64,000 bases of DNA from Hymenobacter daecheongensis DSM 21074 (GTDB taxonomy: Bacteria; Bacteroidota; Bacteroidia; Cytophagales; Hymenobacteraceae). The DNA lies in assembly GCF_900141805.1 (NCBI RefSeq), contig NZ_FQYN01000008.1, positions 1-64,000 of the forward strand. Direction: 5' to 3'. A program made the translations under genes and the position numbers. Under the pieces are notes generated by a model. It was not told the origin of the DNA and ran no database searches. It saw nothing but the letters and a program-made list of their open reading frames with translations. Shown piece by piece: positions 16,975 through 25,172 of this stretch (position 1 is its first letter; each line of letters begins with the position of its first letter).

Positions 16975-18111
16975 ATGAACGACCAACTCCACCACCGCCT
17001 GCACACCGACCTAACCCGGCGCGAAGCCGCCGGCACCCGCCGCCGCCTCCCGCCGCCCGCCGCCGGCCTGGTCGATTTCAGCTCCAACGACTACCTCGGC
17101 CTGAGCCGCCACCCGCAGGTGCTTGCCGCCGTGCAACAAGCCGCCCAGGAGCCCGCCGGCAGCACCGGCAGCCGCCTGCTCACCGGCAACTCCGCCGCCG
17201 CCGAAGCCCTGGAAACCCACCTGGCCCGCTTCCACCGCGCCGAAGCCGCGCTGCTGTTCAACTCCGGCTACACCGCCAACCTGGGCTTTTTCAGCGCTGT
17301 GCCCCGCCGCGGCGACACCATTCTCTATGACGAAGCCAGCCACGCCTCCGTGAAGGAAGGCATCCGGGCCAGTTTCGCCACCGCCTGGAGCTTCCGCCAC
17401 AACGACCTGACCGACCTGGAGCGCCGGCTCAGCCGCGCCACCGGGGCCGTATTCGTGGCCGTGGAGTCGTTGTATTCGATGGATGGGGATATGGCCCCGC
17501 TGGTGGAATTGGCCGGGCTCTGCCGCCGCCACGGGCTATATCTGGTGGTAGATGAGGCCCACGCCAACGGCATTTATGGCCCTAACGGTGAAGGCGTAGT
17601 GGTGGCGCTGGGGCTCGAAGACGACATTTTTGCCCGCATCCTCACCTTCGGCAAAGCCCTCGGCAGCCAGGGTGCCGCCGTGGCCGGCCCCGCCATCCTG
17701 CGCGACTACCTGCTCAACTTCAGCCGCCCTTTCATCTACACCACCGCCCTGCCTCCGCTCACCATTGCCGCCCTCACGGCAGGCTATGAGCTGCTGCCCA
17801 TGCTGGCCCCGGAAAGGGCACGGCTGCTAGCACTTTCCGACTACCTAAAAGCCGCGCTCAACGCCGTGCCCGGCCTGCACGTGCCGCTGGAAAGCCACAT
17901 CATTCATCCGGTTTTCTTCACCCAAAACTCCGGCCCGGCCCAGGTGCGCCAGCTAGCCGCCGCCGCCCAGCAGGCCGGCTTTGACGTGCGGCCCATTGTA
18001 GCGCCCACGGTGCCGGCGGGCACCGAGCGGCTGCGGCTGATTGTGCATTCGTATAATACGGAGGCGGAAATTGAGGGGCTGGCTGGGGTGCTGACAGCGG
18101 CACAACAGTAG
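16975..18111 (+). CDS. bioF: 8-amino-7-oxononanoate synthase (BioF)
   Basis: 378 residues. BioF joins pimeloyl-ACP (or -CoA) to L-alanine with loss of CO2, using PLP. Seen: FSSNDYLGLSRHP near the N-terminus, STGSRLLTGN (62-71), VVDEAHANGIYG (191-202) and the PLP-binding Lys227 in LTFGKALGSQGAA. The final region ERLRLIVHSYNTEAEI carries the usual substrate-contact block. The start follows the family A repeat; no alternative upstream start in frame is more plausible. Confidence 0.95.
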   Translation: MNDQLHHRLHTDLTRREAAGTRRRLPPPAAGLVDFSSNDYLGLSRHPQVLAAVQQAAQEPAGSTGSRLLTGNSAAAEALETHLARFHRAEAALLFNSGYTANLGFFSAVPRRGDTILYDEASHASVKEGIRASFATAWSFRHNDLTDLERRLSRATGAVFVAVESLYSMDGDMAPLVELAGLCRRHGLYLVVDEAHANGIYGPNGEGVVVALGLEDDIFARILTFGKALGSQGAAVAGPAILRDYLLNFSRPFIYTTALPPLTIAALTAGYELLPMLAPERARLLALSDYLKAALNAVPGLHVPLESHIIHPVFFTQNSGPAQVRQLAAAAQQAGFDVRPIVAPTVPAGTERLRLIVHSYNTEAEIEGLAGVLTAAQQ

Positions 18112-18158
18112 AACTCTCTGACAGCGCTTCAGTAGCTCAATTTCAATGCAGTACGCGT

Positions 18159-18788
18159 ATGGACCCTAGCCAGCTTGCGGCCGCCACATTCGATAGGTGC
18201 GCCCCGGAATACCAGACGAAGTACATGAATGTTGAGCAGTATGCCGAAGGCCTGCAACGGCTTTGCTCGCATCTTCCTGCCCAAGCCAGAGTGTTGGAGT
18301 TGGGCTGTGGCCCCGGCAACCTCACCCAGTATCTGCTACGCTGGCAACCGCAGTATCGCATCCTAGGCATTGATGTAGCGCCAAAGATGCTGGCACTGGC
18401 CGCCGCCAACAACCCCGGAGCGGAATTCCACTTGCTCGATTGCCGCTCGATTTCCCAACTTACCAGCCGCTTTGACGCAGTGGTGGGCGGCTTCTGCTTG
18501 CCGTACTTGTCGAAGCCGGAAGCCCAACAGCTCATCGCCGATTCGGCTTCGCTGCTTGAGCCGGGCGGGATGCTCTACCTCAGCACCATGGAAGACGACT
18601 ATATGAAGTCGGGGATGCAAACTTCCAGTGCTGGCCACTCGCTCTACATACACTACCATCAGGCCGATTATCTGCTGGCAGCCTTGGCCACGCACGGCTT
18701 CTCGCTGCTGCACTGCCAGCGTCAGCCATTCCCCGACGCCGAAAACCCTAGTGCCACCGATTTAATTCTACTGGCACAGAGACAGTAG
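18159..18788 (+). CDS. Class I SAM-dependent methyltransferase in the biotin cluster (BioC candidate)
   Basis: 209 residues. Motif I is VLELGCGPGNLTQYLL (about 46-61), followed by ILGIDVAPKML and a post-motif LLEPGGMLYLSTME. BioC methylates malonyl-ACP so that fatty acid synthesis can build the pimeloyl chain. This protein sits exactly where a BioC would be expected (between bioF and bioD) and begins with an AATFDRCAPEY segment comparable to the BioC N-terminus, but it is shorter than E. coli BioC and the match outside motif I is weak. The assignment to BioC therefore rests on context. Confidence 0.7.
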   Translation: MDPSQLAAATFDRCAPEYQTKYMNVEQYAEGLQRLCSHLPAQARVLELGCGPGNLTQYLLRWQPQYRILGIDVAPKMLALAAANNPGAEFHLLDCRSISQLTSRFDAVVGGFCLPYLSKPEAQQLIADSASLLEPGGMLYLSTMEDDYMKSGMQTSSAGHSLYIHYHQADYLLAALATHGFSLLHCQRQPFPDAENPSATDLILLAQRQ

Positions 18789-18821
18789 CGCGCACGGGCT
18801 ACAATGCCCCTGTTTTACTAA

Positions 18822-19442
18822 ATGGAAAACCTCTTCATCACCGGCATCGGCACCGACGTAGGAAAAACCTTCGTCTCCGCCATCATCACCGAAGCCCTGC
18901 AGGCCGACTACTGGAAGCCCGTGCAGGCCGGCCTCACCCCCACCACCGACGCCGCCACCGTGCGCGGTCTGGTGCAGAACTCCGTCAGCCGCTTCTGGCC
19001 CGAGCGGCACCGGCTGCGGCTGCCGGCCTCGCCCCACGCCGCTGCCGCCGCTGAGAATCTGACGCTGCGGGCCGGGGATTTTCAGCTGCCCGAAACCGAC
19101 AATCACCTCATCGTGGAGGGCGCGGGCGGGTTGCTGGTGCCGCTGGCGCCGGGCCTGCTTATTGCCGATTTGATCGGGCAATTTGGGCTAGAGGTGGTGG
19201 TGGTTTCGCGCAACTATCTGGGCAGCATCAACCATACGCTGCTCACGCTGGAAGCGCTGCGGGCGCGGGGGCTGCGGGTGCGCGGGCTGGTGTTCAACGG
19301 CGAGCCGAACCCGGCGACGGAGGACTTTATTGCCCAGCATACCGGCGTGCCGCTCATGCCGCGCGTGCTCCCGGAAGCCGAAGTGACACCGGCCGTGGTG
19401 AGCCGGTACGCGGCGGAGTTTCGGGAGTGGTTTGAGCTGTAG
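18822..19442 (+). CDS. bioD: Dethiobiotin synthetase
   Basis: 206 residues. BioD closes the ureido ring of dethiobiotin from 7,8-diaminopelargonate, CO2 and ATP. The P-loop GIGTDVGKT (residues 8-16) is at the N-terminus, YWKPVQAGL contains the catalytic lysine of this family, and IVEGAGGLLVPL is the characteristic middle block. RNYLGSINHTLLTLEAL matches the conserved RxxLGxINH region. It starts 33 bases after the methyltransferase stop and is probably cotranscribed with it. Confidence 0.95.
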   Translation: MENLFITGIGTDVGKTFVSAIITEALQADYWKPVQAGLTPTTDAATVRGLVQNSVSRFWPERHRLRLPASPHAAAAAENLTLRAGDFQLPETDNHLIVEGAGGLLVPLAPGLLIADLIGQFGLEVVVVSRNYLGSINHTLLTLEALRARGLRVRGLVFNGEPNPATEDFIAQHTGVPLMPRVLPEAEVTPAVVSRYAAEFREWFEL

Positions 19443-19451
19443 GAATCCTAT

Positions 19452-19553
19452 CTGTCATCCTGAGCTTGCGAAGGACCTTATCACGGCTGAACGATAATTG
19501 TAAGAGCGACTCGTTCCCATTCCATAAGGTCCTTCGCAAGCTCAGGATGACAG
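19452..19553. repeat. Family C inverted repeat, perfect 29-bp arms
   Basis: CTGTCATCCTGAGCTTGCGA and the next 9 bases (19452-19480) are perfectly complementary to 19525-19553. The interior, TCACGGCTGAACGA ... CGTTCCCAT, is shared with the copy at 62950-63054. It lies between bioD and bioA and may act as a terminator or mRNA-stabilising hairpin. Confidence 0.85.
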
Positions 19554-19606
19554 TTTATTTACACACCTCTGCGCTCCTTTGCGGGAAATGACGCCCGGGT
19601 TGGTTG

Positions 19607-19614
19607 TAGCTTTG
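19607..19614 (+). promoter_or_regulatory. bioA: -7 box TAGCTTTG of an internal bioA promoter
   Basis: TAGCTTTG matches TAnnTTTG exactly and is followed by CCCC and the ATG at 19619, four bases later. bioA and the downstream ketosynthase would thus form a separate, leaderless transcript. No TTG lies at 19-20 bases upstream; the nearest, at 19579-19581, is 25 bases away. Confidence 0.5.
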
Positions 19615-19618
19615 CCCC

Positions 19619-20941
19619 ATGCCTACGCTCTCCGAACGCGACCATGCCGTATTGTGGCACCCCTACACCCAGATGCAGACCGCGCCGCTGCCCATCCCTA
19701 TCATAAAAGGCGAAGGCAGCTGGCTCATTGCCGAAGACGGCACGCGCTACCTCGACGGGATTTCCTCCTGGTGGGTGAACCTGCACGGGCACGCCCACCC
19801 GCACATTGCGGCCCGCGTCAGTGCCCAGCTCAGCACGCTGGAGCACGTCTTATTTGCCGGTTTCACCCACCCCACCGCCGTGGAGCTGGCCGAGCAGCTG
19901 CTGGAGATTCTGCCTGATAATCAGGCTCGCGTCTTCTACTCCGACAACGGCTCGACGGCCGTGGAAGTGGCCCTGAAAATGGTGCTCCAGTACTTCCACA
20001 ACCAGGGCCAGCCCCAGCGCCGCACGTTCATCTGCTTCCAGAATTCTTACCACGGCGACACCTTCGGGGCTATGGCCGTGAGCAGCCGCGGCGCCTTTAC
20101 CCAGCCCTTCTGGCCCCTGCTGTTCGACGTGGAGTTCCTCGATGTGCCGGTGCCGGGCCGCGAGGCCGAAGTGCTGGCCCAGCTCGACGCTCTGCTGCTG
20201 CGCCCCGACGTGGCGGGCTTCATCTTTGAGCCGCTGGTGCTGGGCACGGCCGGTATGGTGATGTACGAGCCCGAAATCTTGAGCGAGATGTTGCGCCGCT
20301 GCCACCGGGCCGGCGTGCTCGGTGTTGCCGATGAGGTCATGACCGGCTTCGGCCGCACCGGGCCGCTGTTTGCCTCCGGCTTGCTCAACGAGCAGCCCGA
20401 CATCATGTGCTTTTCCAAGGGCCTCACGGGCGGCACGCTGGCCATGGGCCTCACTACCTGCGCCGCGCCCATCTACGCCGCTTTCCTGAGCGATGATAAG
20501 ATGCGGGCCCTTTTCCACGGCCATTCCTACACTGCCAACCCCGTGGCCTGCGCCGCCGCCCTGGCCAGCCTGGAGCTGACCCGAGCCGACACCTGCACCG
20601 ACCAGCGCCGGTGCATAGAGGCCGCCCACTCCGCCTTCCGGCAGGAAATAGCCGGCCAGCCCGGCATCCGGGCGGTGCGGCACCGGGGCACTATCTTGGC
20701 CGTGGAATACGACCCCGGCGAGGATACCAGCTACTTCAGCCGCCTGCGCGACGCCTTCTACCAGCTCGCCATCGACAACCAAGTGGTGCTGCGTCCGCTG
20801 GGCAATGTGGTGTACCTGCTGCCGCCCTACTGCACCTCGGATGCTGAGTTGGCTTTGCTCTACGACGTGTTGCGCCGCATGCGGGCACTGGTGCTCGATT
20901 TTCTGCCCGCCCCAACCCTGCCCGAATACCTGCATGACTAA
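19619..20941 (+). CDS. bioA: Adenosylmethionine--8-amino-7-oxononanoate aminotransferase
   Basis: 440 residues. BioA transfers the amino group of SAM to KAPA using PLP. Seen: LWHPYTQMQ near the N-terminus, SSWWVNLHGHAHP (49-61) with the Trp residues of the substrate pocket, FYSDNGSTAVEVALKM (106-121), VADEVMTGFGRTG (236-248) and the PLP lysine K267 in CFSKGLTGG. All are hallmarks that separate BioA from other class III aminotransferases. Its stop overlaps the start of the ketosynthase gene by 8 bases, suggesting translational coupling. Confidence 0.97.
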   Translation: MPTLSERDHAVLWHPYTQMQTAPLPIPIIKGEGSWLIAEDGTRYLDGISSWWVNLHGHAHPHIAARVSAQLSTLEHVLFAGFTHPTAVELAEQLLEILPDNQARVFYSDNGSTAVEVALKMVLQYFHNQGQPQRRTFICFQNSYHGDTFGAMAVSSRGAFTQPFWPLLFDVEFLDVPVPGREAEVLAQLDALLLRPDVAGFIFEPLVLGTAGMVMYEPEILSEMLRRCHRAGVLGVADEVMTGFGRTGPLFASGLLNEQPDIMCFSKGLTGGTLAMGLTTCAAPIYAAFLSDDKMRALFHGHSYTANPVACAAALASLELTRADTCTDQRRCIEAAHSAFRQEIAGQPGIRAVRHRGTILAVEYDPGEDTSYFSRLRDAFYQLAIDNQVVLRPLGNVVYLLPPYCTSDAELALLYDVLRRMRALVLDFLPAPTLPEYLHD

Positions 20942-22277
20942 CCCCACCCCCGCCACCGACGACGTGATTCTGCTGCGCGGCCGGGGCCGGATTTCGGCGT
21001 TGGGCACCGCCGCCAATGGCTACGCGGCCGGGCAGCCCGGTTTTGCCACCCGAACGCTGGGCCGCAAGCAGCTGGCCGTGGCCGCGCTGCCTCCGGCCCT
21101 CGAAGACCAGCTGACCGCGCTACGCAAAAGTCAGCCCGCCTACCGCCAGCTCGACCGCACCGTGCTACTGGCCATAGTGGCCGCCCGCCAGGCCACGGCC
21201 GAAGCCGGCTGGGCCGGGGGCAATGAGCAATCAGCAATGAGCAATGAGCAAGTGCTCATTACCCCAAATTCCCTACCCAATCAGCCAATCATCAACAACC
21301 AAAAACCAGAAACCAGAAGCCAAAAACTAACAACGAACAACGAACAACAAACAACCAGCCTGGCCGTCAGCATCGGCTCGTCGCGGGGGGCTACGGGGCG
21401 CACGGAGCACTACCACCACGAGTTTCTGAGCACCGGAGACGTGGCCGCGGCGGCCTCGCCGCTCACCACGCTGGGCAACGTAGCCAGCTGGGTGGCGTTT
21501 GATGCGGGCAGCGCGGGCGGGGCGGCGCTCAGCCATTCCAGCACCTGCAGCAGCGCGTTTCAGGCATTAGGCAATGCTATGGCCTGGCTGCGGGCGGGCA
21601 TGGCCGGGCGGTTTCTGGCCGGCGGCACCGAGGCCCCACTCACCGATTTTACGCTGGCGCAAATGCACGCGCTGGGCATCTACTCGCCCTTTGCCGCCGC
21701 CGATTTTCCCTGCCGGCCGGGGGCGGGGCGGCCGTCCACATTTGTATTAGGTGAGGGTGCGGCAGTGTTTGCGCTGGAAAAAATAAGCCGGGCGGCGCTG
21801 CTGGCGGAGCAGCGGCAGCGGCCGGTGCGGCCCTTGTTCGTGCTGGAAAGCGTGGGCTTTGGCTTTGAGGCCATTGGCAGCAAAACCGGCCTTTCCGCCG
21901 ACGGCCGGCACTTCCAGACGGCCATGCGGCAGGCACTGGCACAAGCCGGGCGGGCGGGTGCTGAGGTGGATGCCATCGTGCTGCACAGCCCTGGCACACC
22001 CGCCGGCGATGCCGCGGAGCGGCAGGCTATTCGGGCTGTTTTCGGGGAGCAGCTACCAGATCTGGTTTCCAACAAATGGCTGCTGGGCCACACGCTGGGT
22101 GCTTCTGCGGCCCTCAGCCTCGATTTTGCCTGCCATATCCTGGCTTCGCAAAGCTGGCCTGCCGCGCCTTTTGCTACGGATTTGACGCCCGCCCCCACCC
22201 GGCCCATCCGGCGGGTGCTGGTGAATGCGGCCGGCTTCGGGGGCAACGCGGCCAGTGCGCTGGTGGCAGTGCTGTAG
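20934..22277 (+). CDS. Beta-ketoacyl synthase-like enzyme coupled to bioA, carrying a low-complexity insertion
   Basis: 447 residues from the ATG at 20934, which overlaps the bioA stop by 8 bases. The full Cys-His-His triad of condensing enzymes is present: Cys205 in SSTCSSAFQ, His351 in VLHSPGTP (for AHGTGTP) and His386 in NKWLLGHTLGASAAL, with Lys381. VLGEGAAVFALE is the conserved central motif. It is KAS I/II-like, not KAS III-like, so it is not BioZ by form. Tight linkage to bioA suggests a role in building the pimeloyl chain. Residues about 97-142 are a Gln/Asn/Ser/Thr-rich insertion unlike any ketosynthase; see the repeat at 21221. Confidence 0.85.
   Translation: MTNPTPATDDVILLRGRGRISALGTAANGYAAGQPGFATRTLGRKQLAVAALPPALEDQLTALRKSQPAYRQLDRTVLLAIVAARQATAEAGWAGGNEQSAMSNEQVLITPNSLPNQPIINNQKPETRSQKLTTNNEQQTTSLAVSIGSSRGATGRTEHYHHEFLSTGDVAAAASPLTTLGNVASWVAFDAGSAGGAALSHSSTCSSAFQALGNAMAWLRAGMAGRFLAGGTEAPLTDFTLAQMHALGIYSPFAAADFPCRPGAGRPSTFVLGEGAAVFALEKISRAALLAEQRQRPVRPLFVLESVGFGFEAIGSKTGLSADGRHFQTAMRQALAQAGRAGAEVDAIVLHSPGTPAGDAAERQAIRAVFGEQLPDLVSNKWLLGHTLGASAALSLDFACHILASQSWPAAPFATDLTPAPTRPIRRVLVNAAGFGGNAASALVAVL
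21221..21355 (+). repeat. AT-rich low-complexity insertion inside the ketosynthase gene
   Basis: About 135 bases of tandem GCAATGA/TCAGCAATGA units and then CAA/AAC-rich sequence (AACCAAAAACCAGAAACCAG, AACAACGAACAACGAACAAC). It is a multiple of three and stop-free, so translation continues through it. It is sharply different in composition from the GC-rich gene on both sides and looks like dispersed intergenic sequence that entered a coding region. Confidence 0.75.
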
Positions 22278-22296
22278 CCCGCCGGCCCGGGCCGGG

Positions 22297-22338
22297 CCAG
22301 CTCTGCTGGCAGGGGCCGGGCCCTGCCAGCAGAGCTGG
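22297..22338. terminator. Perfect 18-bp hairpin after the biotin cluster
   Basis: CCAGCTCTGCTGGCAGGG (22297-22314) pairs perfectly with 22321-22338, loop GCCGGG. It begins 20 bases after the last gene of the cluster and probably ends its transcription, though no T run follows. Confidence 0.6.
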
Positions 22339-22427
22339 TTGTAATCAATAAAAAATAAATTTGTTTACACCCCAAGCCGACCCTGCCGAAGGGTTGTAAA
22401 CAAATCTATTTTTTATTGATTACAACC
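22337..22427. repeat. AT-rich inverted repeat, ~36-bp arms
   Basis: GGTTGTAATCAATAAAAAAT plus one base (22337-22357) is perfectly complementary to 22407-22427. The pairing continues inward (AATTTGTTTACA.CCC against GGGTTGTAAACAAATC) with one mismatch and one indel. It directly abuts the GC-rich hairpin, so the two form a tandem pair. The form resembles a small non-coding mobile element (MITE), but target-site duplications were not established. Confidence 0.7.
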
Positions 22428-22452
22428 GTCCCCCAGGGCGCGGGCTTTTTGC

Positions 22453-22482
22453 TTGCCGCTGACGCCCGCTTGCCTACCTTCG
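22453..22482 (+). promoter_or_regulatory. Promoter TTG-N19-TACCTTCG for the M28 peptidase gene
   Basis: TTG at 22453-22455 and TACCTTCG at 22475-22482 are 19 bases apart, as in Bacteroidota promoters. The ATG lies 52 bases further on. Confidence 0.5.
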
Positions 22483-22534
22483 CTCCCGTCCTCCGGCCCG
22501 CTGCCGGTTTCCGTATTCTATTGATCGGCCCATT

Positions 22535-23908
22535 ATGTTCCCGAGATTTTCCGCTGCTTTCGCTGTCCTGACTGCCCTGGCGCCCCTTACGGCCCTCCAG
22601 GCCCAGACCAAGGCCCCCGCCATCAAGCCTGATGTCACTATCCGGCAGATGGTGCAGGATATTTCGGCCAAAACGCTGGAAGAAGACGTGCGCAAGCTGG
22701 TCAGCTTCGGCACCCGCCACACGCTCAGCGATACGCAGGACCCTAAGCGCGGCATCGGGGCGGCGCGGCGCTGGGTGGAAGAGGAATTTCGGCGCTACGC
22801 CAAAGCCAGCGGCGGCCGGCTCCAGGTAGTGCAGGACACCTTCACGGTGAAGCCCGACGGCCGCCGCATCAACAAGCCCGTGCTGATGGCCAACGTAATG
22901 GCCACGCTGCCCGGCACCGACCCCACCGATACCCGCGTGCTCATCGTCAGCGGCCACATCGACTCGCGGGTGTCGGACGTGATGAACGCCACCGCCGACG
23001 CGCCCGGCGCCAACGACGACGGCTCGGGCACGGCCGCCGTGCTGGAGCTGGCCCGCGTGATGAGCAAGCAGAAATTTCCCTGCACCATCATTTTCGTGGC
23101 CGTGCAGGGCGAAGAGCAGGGCCTTTATGGCTCCACCCACCTAGCCCAGCGGGCCAAAAAGGAAGGCTGGAACCTGACGGCGATGCTCAACAACGACATC
23201 ATGGGCAACTCCCTCGGCCACGACCCCGACATCAAGGACGATAAGCACCTGCGCGTGTTCAGCGAGGGCGTGCCGGCCACCGAAACGCCCGACGAGGCCA
23301 AGCTGCGCCGCACGCTCAGCTCCGAAAACGACTCGCCTTCGCGCCAGCTCGCCCGCTACGCCCAGACGGCCGCCAAGCAGTACGTGGACGGCCTGGAAGT
23401 GGTGCTGGTGTACCGCCCCGACCGATTCCTGCGTGGCGGCGACCACACGCCCTTCAATCAGCAGGGCTTCACGGCGGTGCGCTTCACGGAGATGAACGAG
23501 GACTTCACCCACCAGCACCAGGACCTACGCACCGAAAAAGGCCGCGCCTACGGCGACACGCCCGAGGGCATGGACTTCCAATACCTGCGCAAAAACACCG
23601 GCGTGAACCTGGCTACACTGGCCAGTCTGGCCCTGGCCCCCGCCGCCCCCCAGAACGTGGGCGTGCTCACCGCCGACCTCACCAACCGCACCCAGCTGCA
23701 ATGGGAAGCCCCCAAAATCGGCGAAAAACCGGCCGGCTACTACGTGCTGATGCGCGAAACCAGCGCTCCGCAGTGGCAGCAGAAATTCTACGTGACGGAC
23801 ACCAAAGCCGACCTGCCCCACAGCAAGGACAACTACCTCTTTGGCGTGGTGAGCGTGGATGCCGAGGGCCACGAGAGCCTGCCCGTGCTGCCCAAGCCGG
23901 TGCGGTAG
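22535..23908 (+). CDS. Secreted M28-family zinc aminopeptidase
   Basis: 457 residues with a signal peptide (MFPRFSAAFAVLTALAPLTALQAQ). The M28 zinc ligands are all visible: His and Asp in VSGHIDSRVS and GANDDGSG, Glu-Glu in VQGEEQGLYGS, Asp in LNNDIMGNSLG, and the last His in NEDFTHQHQD. These enzymes trim N-terminal residues or small peptides from extracellular protein. The final ~95 residues (PAAPQNVGVLTADLTNRTQL ... YYVLMRETSAP) look like a fibronectin type III domain. No T9SS sorting signal. Monocistronic, with its own promoter. Confidence 0.92.
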   Translation: MFPRFSAAFAVLTALAPLTALQAQTKAPAIKPDVTIRQMVQDISAKTLEEDVRKLVSFGTRHTLSDTQDPKRGIGAARRWVEEEFRRYAKASGGRLQVVQDTFTVKPDGRRINKPVLMANVMATLPGTDPTDTRVLIVSGHIDSRVSDVMNATADAPGANDDGSGTAAVLELARVMSKQKFPCTIIFVAVQGEEQGLYGSTHLAQRAKKEGWNLTAMLNNDIMGNSLGHDPDIKDDKHLRVFSEGVPATETPDEAKLRRTLSSENDSPSRQLARYAQTAAKQYVDGLEVVLVYRPDRFLRGGDHTPFNQQGFTAVRFTEMNEDFTHQHQDLRTEKGRAYGDTPEGMDFQYLRKNTGVNLATLASLALAPAAPQNVGVLTADLTNRTQLQWEAPKIGEKPAGYYVLMRETSAPQWQQKFYVTDTKADLPHSKDNYLFGVVSVDAEGHESLPVLPKPVR

Positions 23909-23949
23909 GCGATGCCGCATACCTTTCACCGATAAAGGAGTTCAGAACG

Positions 23950-24067
23950 TCCTGCTGAGCGAAGTCGAAGCATCTCTCCCGCTTCGCCTGGCTCCCCTCT
24001 CTTATGGAGAGGGGTTGGGGGTGAGGTTGCAACGAAGCACGCGAGATGCTTCGACAAGCTCAGCAGG
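23950..24067. repeat. Family C inverted repeat with a family A element in its loop
   Basis: CCTGCTGAGCGAAGTCGAAG (from 23950) is the reverse complement, with small differences, of the segment ending CTTCGACAAGCTCAGCAGG at 24067. Between the arms lies a complete family A element (23989-24030: GGCTCCCCTCTCTTATGGAG and GGGGTTGGGGGTGAGG). The composite fills most of the 301-base gap between the M28 gene and the permease gene. The remainder of the gap is AT-rich, with AAATAATAG direct repeats at about 24124-24152 (AAATAATAGATTT / AAATAATAGGTCT). Confidence 0.75.
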
Positions 24068-24209
24068 ATGTTTCGTTGACGCTCTGAACAGTCGCTATGC
24101 CTGAATCAAGTATTCACTTCCCCAAATAATAGATTTACTATCACAAATAATAGGTCTGTTGAAAAAGTCCAGCTAAACTTGCGGCCTCATTCACTAAAAC
24201 GGCCTTTGC

Positions 24210-25172
24210 ATGGACGCACAACTACTCATTTCCAACCTGACCAACCCAACACTGCTCTTCTTCATGCTGGGCATCGTGGCCACGCTGCTGAAAAGCGACC
24301 TGGAGATTCCGCCGACCACCGTTAAGTTTATTGCCCTGTACCTGCTGTTTTCCATCGGCTTCAAGGGCGGGCAGGAACTGGCCCACAGTCCATTCAGCAC
24401 CGAAATCCTGTATTCGCTGGCCTTTGGGCTGTTCATTGCCTCCTTCATTCCCTTCTATACCTTTTTCATTCTGAAGCGCCGGCTCAGCATCAGCGACGCC
24501 GGGGCCGTGGCCGCGGCCTACGGCTCGGTCAGCGCCGTGACGTTCGTGTCGGCCGTGTCGTTTTTGGAGGTGCAGCAGGTGACCTTTGGGGGGCACATGG
24601 TGGCCGCCATGGCCCTGATGGAGGCCCCGGCCATCATTGTGGGCGTTATCATGATGATGCGCTACGAAGCCCCGGACGATTCGCAGCCCAGTCTGGGCAG
24701 CGTGGTGCAGCATTCGTTCACCAACGGCAGCGTGCTGATGGTGGTGGGCAGCTTAGTTATTGGTCTGGTGGCCGACACCAAGCAGGCCGACGGCATCAAG
24801 CCCTTCACCACCGATATTTTCAAGGGCTTCCTGGCCATTTTTCTGCTCGAAATGGGCATGGTTACGGCCCGGCGTTTCGCGGCCTTCCGGCAATACGGCA
24901 GCTTCGTGACGGTGTTTGCGGTGCTGGTGCCACTGTTCAACGGCTGCTGGGTGGCCCTGGCCAGCCACCTGGTAACCGACAGCGTGGGCAACCGCTTCAT
25001 CTTCGCCATTTTAGCGGCCAGCGCCTCCTACATTGCCGTGCCCGCCGCCATGCGCCTGGTAGCCCCCAAAGCCGACCCCGGCCTGTACATTCCGATGGCC
25101 CTGGGCGTCACGTTTCCGATCAACATTACCATTGGGATGCCGCTGTATTTTGCTCTGGTGCAGTATGGCTGA
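24210..25172 (+). CDS. SbtA-like sodium-dependent bicarbonate permease
   Basis: 320 residues with about ten hydrophobic segments. FFMLGIVATLLKSDLEIP, LLFSIGFKGGQEL, AAAYGSVSAVTFVSA and MALMEAPAIIVGVIM are typical of the SbtA/DUF897 family, which imports HCO3- with Na+. In cyanobacteria SbtA is regulated by a PII-like SbtB; no such gene follows here. The start is preceded by GGCCTTTGC, reminiscent of the -7 boxes, and a TAAACTTG sequence lies at 24174-24181. Its function in a heterotroph would be to supply bicarbonate for carboxylases or pH balance (inference). Confidence 0.88.
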   Translation: MDAQLLISNLTNPTLLFFMLGIVATLLKSDLEIPPTTVKFIALYLLFSIGFKGGQELAHSPFSTEILYSLAFGLFIASFIPFYTFFILKRRLSISDAGAVAAAYGSVSAVTFVSAVSFLEVQQVTFGGHMVAAMALMEAPAIIVGVIMMMRYEAPDDSQPSLGSVVQHSFTNGSVLMVVGSLVIGLVADTKQADGIKPFTTDIFKGFLAIFLLEMGMVTARRFAAFRQYGSFVTVFAVLVPLFNGCWVALASHLVTDSVGNRFIFAILAASASYIAVPAAMRLVAPKADPGLYIPMALGVTFPINITIGMPLYFALVQYG

